Origin: CAZYPU01 sp964649665
GTDB taxonomy: Bacteria > Omnitrophota > Gorgyraeia > JABMRN01 > RBG-13-46-9
Length of the DNA stretch: 9,543 nt
Reading direction: 5' to 3'
NCBI GenBank assembly: GCA_964649665.1
Contig: CAZYPU010000038.1
Span: 1-9,543, forward strand
A program made the position numbers and the translations under genes. Within the stretch, counting starts at the first letter, position 1. The number at the start of each line of letters is the position of its first letter. The notes under the pieces are model-generated. The model made no database searches. It was given only the letters and a program-made list of their open reading frames with translations, and was not told the origin of the DNA. Of the stretch, positions 1 to 4,262 are shown piece by piece.

Positions 1-259
1 TTCGGGCCAGGTTTTCGGCAAGCATTATTACAAACGGCGTCTTGCCCGTGCCGCCCAGCGTTATATTGCCGACGCTTATGACGGCAATTCGGGATTTGTA
101 ACTTTTTAATAGATTAACTTTGTAAAAAAATTTATGGCACGCGACTAAAAAACCGTATATATAGGCTATGATCGAAAGGCAGGGCTTGACAATGCGGGAG
201 AAGACGCCTGCTTTTCTGTCGTTCATTAAAACGTATACGTACTGTTTCAAAGTTACCAT
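1..259 (-). CDS. lpxK: Tetraacyldisaccharide 4'-kinase, N-terminal part (runs off window)
   Basis: LpxK phosphorylates the 4' position of the tetraacyl disaccharide-1-phosphate to give lipid IVA, at the inner membrane. I read this gene by hand because it is cut by the window edge; 86 codons are present. A hydrophobic membrane-associating segment around residues 27-47 (SIIAYIYGFLVA) is followed by the family signature AVISVGNITLGGTGKTPFV at residues 59-77, which carries the P-loop GGTGKT at 69-74. The ATG at 259 directly follows the TAA of the permease gene (TAAATG) and has a weak GGA Shine-Dalgarno core about 9 nt upstream. A second in-frame ATG at 226 has no evident ribosome site, so 259 is preferred. 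It shares an operon with kdtA, which acts on the LpxK product. The catalytic C-terminal half is outside the window. Confidence 0.93.
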   Translation of the reverse strand, partial: MVTLKQYVYVLMNDRKAGVFSRIVKPCLSIIAYIYGFLVACHKFFYKVNLLKSYKSRIAVISVGNITLGGTGKTPFVIMLAENLAR

Positions 260-1531
260 TTATATGAGTCCGATCAGCAGGGTGACGAAGATCATGGTAA
301 CCAGCATAACAACGGTCGCGGTTTTGAGCCATATCTTTATATCGATCGGCGTGTGGGTTTTTTCGCTCATGGATAGCCCCACCACGCCGACAATAGAGCC
401 GATGGGCGTCCCGTTTCCGCCGAATCCTACACCGAGGGCAAGGATCCACCACAACGAATCAATGTTAAATCCGAGTTCGCCCACACGTTTTATTATCGGT
501 ATCATGGCCGTGGTAAACGGAATACGGTCCACCAAAGACGCAAATCCCGCTGACACCCATAGAATTGAAACCTTTGCCAAGTTATAATTCACCGACGCGA
601 GAGTGACGACCCTTTCGGCAATCATGTTTAAAAGCCCGGTTTTTTCGAGGCCGCCTATCAGAATAAATAGCGACCCGAAAAAAACAAGTATGGGCCACTC
701 TATATCTTTTAACACTTCCTCTATGTTCGGCCTTACCATGGCAAGGACTATCCCCGCGCCAAGAAGCGCTATGAAGGCATGGTGAAAATCGTGGCTTTTT
801 TGGAAAAAGAAAAGTAAAAGCACGATTCCGAGCGCAAAAGCCACCTTACGCAGCGCTTTTTCGTCTTTTATGGCGGCTTTTTCGTTTATTGCCAATATAG
901 GAGCGAAATCCCGCGGACGCTTTTTAAGTTCGCCCCTGAAAACTATCGACAGTGTACCCAGCGTAAGCATAATACTTCCCAGGGTAATGGGCATAAGGTG
1001 CACGATAAAATCGTCAAAAGAAAATCCGCTCGCCGAGGCAATCATCATATTGGGGGGATCTCCGATCATCGTTCCCACGCCGCCGATATTGGATAGCACT
1101 ATTTCCGACATTATAATCGGCAGCGGGCTTATATCAAGGATATCGCATATAAGTATGGTTATGGGGATGATGAGAATTATTGTTGTGACATTATCCAGGA
1201 GCATCGAAAGGAACGCTGAAATACAGCCCATCATGATCATAAGGCGAAGCGGGGAACCGCGCGAGGCCTTTGCCGCCTTTACCGCTACGTACGAAAAAAA
1301 ACCCGTATTTTTACACACGCTTACGATAACCATCATTCCGACAAGAAGCCCTATCATGTTAAAGTCTATCGCGCGAAATGCCTCCTCCTGCGAGTAAAAG
1401 CCCAGCATCACGCCCGCGGCTACCATCGCGATTGCGCCGACAAAACTTGCTATGGCCCTGTTAAGTTTTCCGGAGAAGATGAAATAAAATGTAGCGGCAA
1501 ATATGGATACGGCAACAATGTAATTTATCAT
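260..1531 (-). CDS. ArsB/NhaD (ion-transporter superfamily) permease
   Basis: A 423-residue polytopic inner-membrane protein built almost wholly of hydrophobic segments, of the ArsB/NhaD/SLC13-like ion transporter superfamily. Visible signatures are LDNVTT at residues 112-117, SNIGGVGTMIGDPPN at 147-161 and, in the second half, DRIPFTTAMIP at 335-345 and GGNGTPIGS at 371-379. These form the two inverted-repeat hairpin/helix modules expected for this fold. The hydrophilic loop at about 200-228 separates the halves. Substrate cannot be told from sequence: arsenite, Na+/H+ exchange and dicarboxylate or other anions all occur in the superfamily, and no arsenic-resistance gene is nearby. The start overlaps the CBS gene stop by 4 nt (ATGA) and lacks a clear ribosome site, suggesting translational coupling. 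The CBS protein is therefore a plausible cytoplasmic regulator of this permease (inference). Confidence 0.92.
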   Translation of the reverse strand: MINYIVAVSIFAATFYFIFSGKLNRAIASFVGAIAMVAAGVMLGFYSQEEAFRAIDFNMIGLLVGMMVIVSVCKNTGFFSYVAVKAAKASRGSPLRLMIMMGCISAFLSMLLDNVTTIILIIPITILICDILDISPLPIIMSEIVLSNIGGVGTMIGDPPNMMIASASGFSFDDFIVHLMPITLGSIMLTLGTLSIVFRGELKKRPRDFAPILAINEKAAIKDEKALRKVAFALGIVLLLFFFQKSHDFHHAFIALLGAGIVLAMVRPNIEEVLKDIEWPILVFFGSLFILIGGLEKTGLLNMIAERVVTLASVNYNLAKVSILWVSAGFASLVDRIPFTTAMIPIIKRVGELGFNIDSLWWILALGVGFGGNGTPIGSIVGVVGLSMSEKTHTPIDIKIWLKTATVVMLVTMIFVTLLIGLI

Positions 1532-1992
1532 TTCAGCCCGGAGGCGCCGTTAAAAAGCGCTTTACATATATCCATTCGCGTGATAATCCCTACGAGTTTA
1601 TTATTATCCTTCACAACAGGCAGTCTTCGCACGTTATATTTAGTCATTAAAACGGGGGCCTTCATTAAAGACGCGTTTTCGTTTATGCTGACAATGTTTG
1701 CGGCCATCAGGTCTTCCGCTATAAAAAGCTCAAGGGACGGCATGAATTCAAGTTTTTCCTCCAGCGCGCCGAGGTCATCAATAAAGAGAAAATCCCCTAT
1801 CATGTCAAAGTAATCGGGAATCAGGACATCTATGAGTTCCGTTTTTGTAACCATTCCGAGAAGTTTGCCTTCACCGTCGGTAACGGGCACGCCCCCTATA
1901 TTCTTCTCGCAGAGAACTCTGTAGATTTCGCGTAGGGGCGCTGAAAGGCCGACCGTTATAACGCGTCTTGTCATTACGTCTTTAACTTTCAT
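1528..1992 (-). CDS. Tandem CBS-domain protein
   Basis: A 154-residue soluble protein consisting of a Bateman module and little else. CBS1 covers about residues 1-57 (VKDVMTRRVITV at the start, GGVPVTDGEGKLLGMVT at 33-49). A 30-35 residue linker follows (about 58-90, PDYFDMIGDFLFIDDLGALE). CBS2 covers about 91-148 (AEDLMAANIVSI, then RRLPVVKDNNKLVGIITRMD). CBS pairs bind adenine nucleotides or similar ligands and usually regulate a partner protein. Here the partner is most likely the permease whose start overlaps this gene's stop by 4 nt. The gene itself overlaps the kdtA stop by 11 nt, and an AGGAAAG ribosome site lies about 10 nt before the ATG. No catalytic domain is fused. Ligand and partner are inference. 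Confidence 0.93.
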   Translation of the reverse strand: MKVKDVMTRRVITVGLSAPLREIYRVLCEKNIGGVPVTDGEGKLLGMVTKTELIDVLIPDYFDMIGDFLFIDDLGALEEKLEFMPSLELFIAEDLMAANIVSINENASLMKAPVLMTKYNVRRLPVVKDNNKLVGIITRMDICKALFNGASGLK

Positions 1993-3286
1993 GCTGCAGG
2001 CGCTTTCCTATAAATCGCGTTATTTCATCGACATTTTTTTCGGTAGCGCCTCTTTGTTCGTCCAGCAATTTTTTCGCGTTCTGCCCCAGCGTTTCGGCTT
2101 TTTTTCTATCCCGGAGCAATACCTCGAGCTCCTCCGTTAGTCCTTCTTTATCCGCGACCTCTAGAGCGGCTTTTTTTTCGAGGAAAAGCCTTGCCATGTC
2201 CCTGAAATTGAACATGTAAGGCCCGAAGACAATGGGCTTCCCAAACATGGCCGGTTCCACTATGTTATGGCCGCCCCTTTTGACGAGGCTTCCGCCCATG
2301 AAAACAACCTCCGCCCGGCCGAAAATCCCTTTAAGATCTCCGAGGGTATCAAGTATAAGGACTTTTTTCCCGGAAATGTCATTTTCTGGCGATTTTTTGA
2401 AGTCAGACATAAATATCCCTTCAAACCCCATCCCGGCGGCTATTTTTTTTATCGCGGCCGAACGGTCTATGTGGCGAGGCGCTATGAGCAGCCGTAAATT
2501 CCGGAATTCCCTTGCAAGCTTAGCGTAAGCTTGCAGAATCATCTCTTCCTCGCCGCCATGCGTAGAGCCGGCTACAAAAAGACGGTTGCCCGAACCTGAA
2601 ACTTTCCGACCTACGAGGTCAGACAAATTGTCTGACCTCGTAGGTCGGATTTCGGTTTCGATGTCGAATTTCATGTTTCCCGTAACTTTAACACGGTTTT
2701 CCGGGGCGCCGAGGGCTTTTATATTGCCGGCGTCGGTTTCTGTCTGCATACAGAAAAGACTGATCTTTTTTAGTATCCCTTCAAAAAAAATCTTTATTTT
2801 CCTGTATCCCCCGAAAGACCTGTTTGAAATACGCCCGTTTATCAGGACTACCGGTATCCCATTTTTTGACAGTTCCAGGATGAGGTTCGGCCAGATCTCC
2901 GTTTCCATGATAAGCACAGCCGAGGGGTTAATGATGCTTACCACGCGCTTTACCACAAAACTGAAATCCACTGGAAAATAAAATTTTCTGATTTCGCCTC
3001 CGAATACCTTTGCGGCAACGGCGCTGCCGGTACGTGTTGTTGTCGAAAAAACGATTTTCTTCTCCGGAAATCCGGCGGAGAATTTCTTTACGAAATTTTT
3101 CACAGCCATGACTTCGCCTACGCTTACGGCGTGTATCCATACCGGGCGCGAGGCGCCTATTTCACTGAAAGCCGTCGGCAGCTTTCCGAAGCGCTGCGCA
3201 AAATGACGGTGCGCCTTCCCCTTTATAACCAGGTAGGGAAGATACGCCAGCGCAAATATTGCAAAGAAGATGTCGTATATTGTCAT
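1982..3286 (-). CDS. waaA: 3-deoxy-D-manno-octulosonic acid (Kdo) transferase
   Basis: WaaA/KdtA moves Kdo from CMP-Kdo onto lipid IVA at the cytoplasmic face of the inner membrane. At 434 residues it is near the usual 420-430. It has an N-terminal membrane anchor (about residues 3-22) and the HAVSVGEV motif at 52-59, whose Glu58 matches the catalytic base. METEIWPN lies at 127-134, NGRIS at 150-154, GNMKFD at 203-208, STHGGEE at 241-247, APRHIDR at 269-275, DTLGDL at 313-318 and GGSLVKRGGHNIVEPA at 331-346, giving a complete GT-B enzyme. Residues 213-228, at the junction between the two Rossmann domains, are encoded by a perfect 45-bp palindrome inserted in frame. The gene opens the second block after a 105-bp gap, with a poor ribosome site, and overlaps the CBS gene by 11 nt. 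The enzyme should be active unless the insert disturbs the hinge. Confidence 0.96.
   Translation of the reverse strand: MTIYDIFFAIFALAYLPYLVIKGKAHRHFAQRFGKLPTAFSEIGASRPVWIHAVSVGEVMAVKNFVKKFSAGFPEKKIVFSTTTRTGSAVAAKVFGGEIRKFYFPVDFSFVVKRVVSIINPSAVLIMETEIWPNLILELSKNGIPVVLINGRISNRSFGGYRKIKIFFEGILKKISLFCMQTETDAGNIKALGAPENRVKVTGNMKFDIETEIRPTRSDNLSDLVGRKVSGSGNRLFVAGSTHGGEEEMILQAYAKLAREFRNLRLLIAPRHIDRSAAIKKIAAGMGFEGIFMSDFKKSPENDISGKKVLILDTLGDLKGIFGRAEVVFMGGSLVKRGGHNIVEPAMFGKPIVFGPYMFNFRDMARLFLEKKAALEVADKEGLTEELEVLLRDRKKAETLGQNAKKLLDEQRGATEKNVDEITRFIGKRLQHES
2513..2535. repeat. 23-bp inverted repeat inside waaA
   Basis: TGCAAGCTTA at 2513-2522 and TAAGCTTGCA at 2526-2535 are perfect 10-nt complements around a 3-nt loop (GCG). 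The site lies within a conserved-looking helix of WaaA (residues LQAYAKLA, about 251-258). It could therefore be a coding coincidence, but it is only about 70 bp downstream, in the direction of transcription, of the 45-bp palindrome. No function is evident. Confidence 0.7.
2605..2649. repeat. Perfect 45-bp palindrome embedded in frame in waaA
   Basis: Two perfect 22-nt arms (2605-2626 and 2628-2649) flank one central base. On the coding strand it begins TCCGACCTACGAGG and ends CCTCGTAGGTCGGA. It also divides exactly into a 3-nt closing stem (TCC/GGA) around three consecutive 13-nt hairpins. Each of these has a 5-bp stem and a 3-nt loop: GACCT-ACG-AGGTC, AGACA-ATT-TGTCT and GACCT-CGT-AGGTC. 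The length is 15 codons, so it does not break the waaA frame; it encodes RPTRSDNLSDLVGR. The opposite strand, read in register, gives RPTRSDKLSDLVGR. It looks like a mobile or repetitive palindromic element domesticated into a coding gene; copy number elsewhere in the genome is unknown. Confidence 0.95.
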
Positions 3287-3314
3287 CCGCTATTTCTTCT
3301 GAAGTTTCCCCGGT

Positions 3315-3353
3315 TTGTCATTCTGAGGATAGCCCGCCTCCTCAGGATGACAA
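3315..3353. repeat. REP-like imperfect inverted repeat between xer and waaA
   Basis: TTGTCATTCTGAGGA (3315-3329) and TCCTCAGGATGACAA (3339-3353) pair over 15 nt with one mismatch (3322 against 3346, a G.U wobble in the plus-strand RNA). The loop is 9 nt (TAGCCCGCC). Sequences of the type TGTCATTCTGAGGA occur as dispersed intergenic palindromes in many environmental bacteria, to my recollection. A run of four T follows the right arm only on the plus strand, so as a terminator it would suit plus-strand transcription, yet no plus-strand gene is nearby. A REP-type element or an RNA-stabilising stem at the xer 3' end is more likely. Confidence 0.85.
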
Positions 3354-3364
3354 TTTTGCAAGTC

Positions 3365-3384
3365 GTTCCTCGGCCCTTCGGAAC
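3365..3384. repeat. Small hairpin GTTCC/GGAAC beside the REP-like repeat
   Basis: GTTCC (3365-3369) and GGAAC (3380-3384) flank a GC-rich 10-nt loop that contains CGGCCC. It lies 12 bp from the larger inverted repeat and 7 bp from the xer stop codon. The two may be parts of one composite repetitive element. Alone it would be unremarkable. Confidence 0.5.
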
Positions 3385-3391
3385 ATTACTG

Positions 3392-4261
3392 TCATGCCCT
3401 GGGATGCGCTTTATCATATACTGACTTAAGCCGCTCCGTCGTAACGTGAGTGTAAATTTGCGTTGTCGAAAGGTTCTTGTGCCCCAAAAGCTCCTGCACG
3501 CTTCTTAAATCAGCGCCCCTGTTTAAAAGGTGTGTCGCGAAAGAATGGCGCAGCGTGTGCGGAGAGATGCGCTCCTTTATGCTCAGTTGTTTTATGTATT
3601 TACTGACCGTGCGCCTTACACTTCTCTGGTCCAGGCGCGAGCCCGCTTTGTTCAGGAAAAGGGCCTTCTTATCGCCCCACTTCCTGTTTCTGAATTCAAG
3701 GTATTCCCGAATGGCGCTTACCGCCTTATCACCTACGGGCGCGAGGCGCTCTTTCCTTCCCTTGCCAAGCACTTTCACGACGCCTGATATGAAATCCACA
3801 TCGGCAACATCAATGCCGACAAGTTCGCCCACCCTGATACCGGCGCTGTAGAGCGTCTCAAGGATCGCTTTATCCATCGAGCCGGGCATGGTTTTTGAAT
3901 CGGGTGCGGTTATGAGTCGCTCGGCGGTTTTTTCGTCCAAAAACACCGGCAGCTTCCTGTCCATCTTGGGGGCGGATATGCTCAAAACCGGGTTATTTTT
4001 TATATAACCGTCTCTCTGCAGAAATCTGAAAAACATCCGCAGGGACGAGACCTTCCGCGCTACCGAACGCTTGGATATGTTTTTAGAACGAAGGTGCCCC
4101 AGGAATTTTCGAACCGCCAGGTAATCAACGTTTACCGCGGAGGCACCCTGCAAAAAGTCGGAAAATTCAAGGAGGTCGGATGTGTAGCTTTTAATCGTAT
4201 GCGCGGAATAGTTCTTCTCAACCGTCAGGTAATTCTTGAACTTTTCTATGTAGCGGCGCAT
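3392..4261 (-). CDS. xerC: Site-specific tyrosine recombinase, XerC/XerD type
   Basis: A 289-residue tyrosine recombinase that should resolve chromosome dimers at a dif site with a partner Xer protein. The N-terminal SAM-like core-binding domain covers about residues 1-90 (IEKFKNYLTVEKNYSAHTI). The catalytic domain carries Arg143 (AGIRVGEL), Lys167 (GKGRKER), His235 and Arg238 (HTLRHSFATH), His261 (GHKNL) and nucleophile Tyr270 (IYTHVT). Spacing between all six matches E. coli XerC exactly, with a constant offset of five. The C-terminus VYDKAHPRA is also typical. I chose the ATG at 4261, one base after the topA stop (TAGGATG); the open frame reaches 4378 but that part reads only a basic low-complexity peptide off the topA tail. 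The purine-rich topA end supplies the ribosome site. Whether it is functionally XerC or XerD cannot be settled here. Confidence 0.94.
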   Translation of the reverse strand: MRRYIEKFKNYLTVEKNYSAHTIKSYTSDLLEFSDFLQGASAVNVDYLAVRKFLGHLRSKNISKRSVARKVSSLRMFFRFLQRDGYIKNNPVLSISAPKMDRKLPVFLDEKTAERLITAPDSKTMPGSMDKAILETLYSAGIRVGELVGIDVADVDFISGVVKVLGKGRKERLAPVGDKAVSAIREYLEFRNRKWGDKKALFLNKAGSRLDQRSVRRTVSKYIKQLSIKERISPHTLRHSFATHLLNRGADLRSVQELLGHKNLSTTQIYTHVTTERLKSVYDKAHPRA

Positions 4262-4262
4262 C

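Larger units (their letters stand above)
3287..3391. other. Intergenic gap between xer and waaA
   Basis: This 105-bp stretch is the only intergenic space of any size between genes of the window. It contains a strong inverted repeat (3315-3353) and a small GTTCC/GGAAC hairpin (3365-3384). No classic rho-independent terminator follows the repeat in the direction of transcription of the genes. On the gene strand, TTGTCA (3353-3348) and TATCCT (3331-3326) are spaced by 16 nt and would make a weak sigma-70-like promoter overlapping the repeat; this is speculative. The break suggests waaA-lpxK could be a separate transcription unit. Confidence 0.6.

Noticed and set aside
132..452. 106-codon minus-strand frame over the permease/lpxK junction
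   Set aside because: Overlaps two well-supported genes in a different frame and has an arginine/histidine-rich nonsense composition.
870..1397. 175-codon plus-strand open frame
   Set aside because: It lies antisense to the permease, whose family motifs are unmistakable. Its composition is that of a complement shadow of hydrophobic codons.
2586..2981. Plus-strand open frame carrying RPTRSDKLSDLVGR
   Set aside because: Not a gene: it is antisense to waaA. Its peptide similarity to WaaA comes only from the symmetry of the palindrome.
3315..3353. Rho-independent terminator for the aroC-xer operon
   Set aside because: On the gene strand the stem is followed by ACCGGGG rather than a U-run, and the stem contains an A.C mismatch in that orientation.
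3326..3353. Promoter (TTGTCA, 16 nt, TATCCT) for waaA
   Set aside because: The -10 match is poor and both boxes are parts of the inverted repeat, so it is noted only inside the gap entry and not called.
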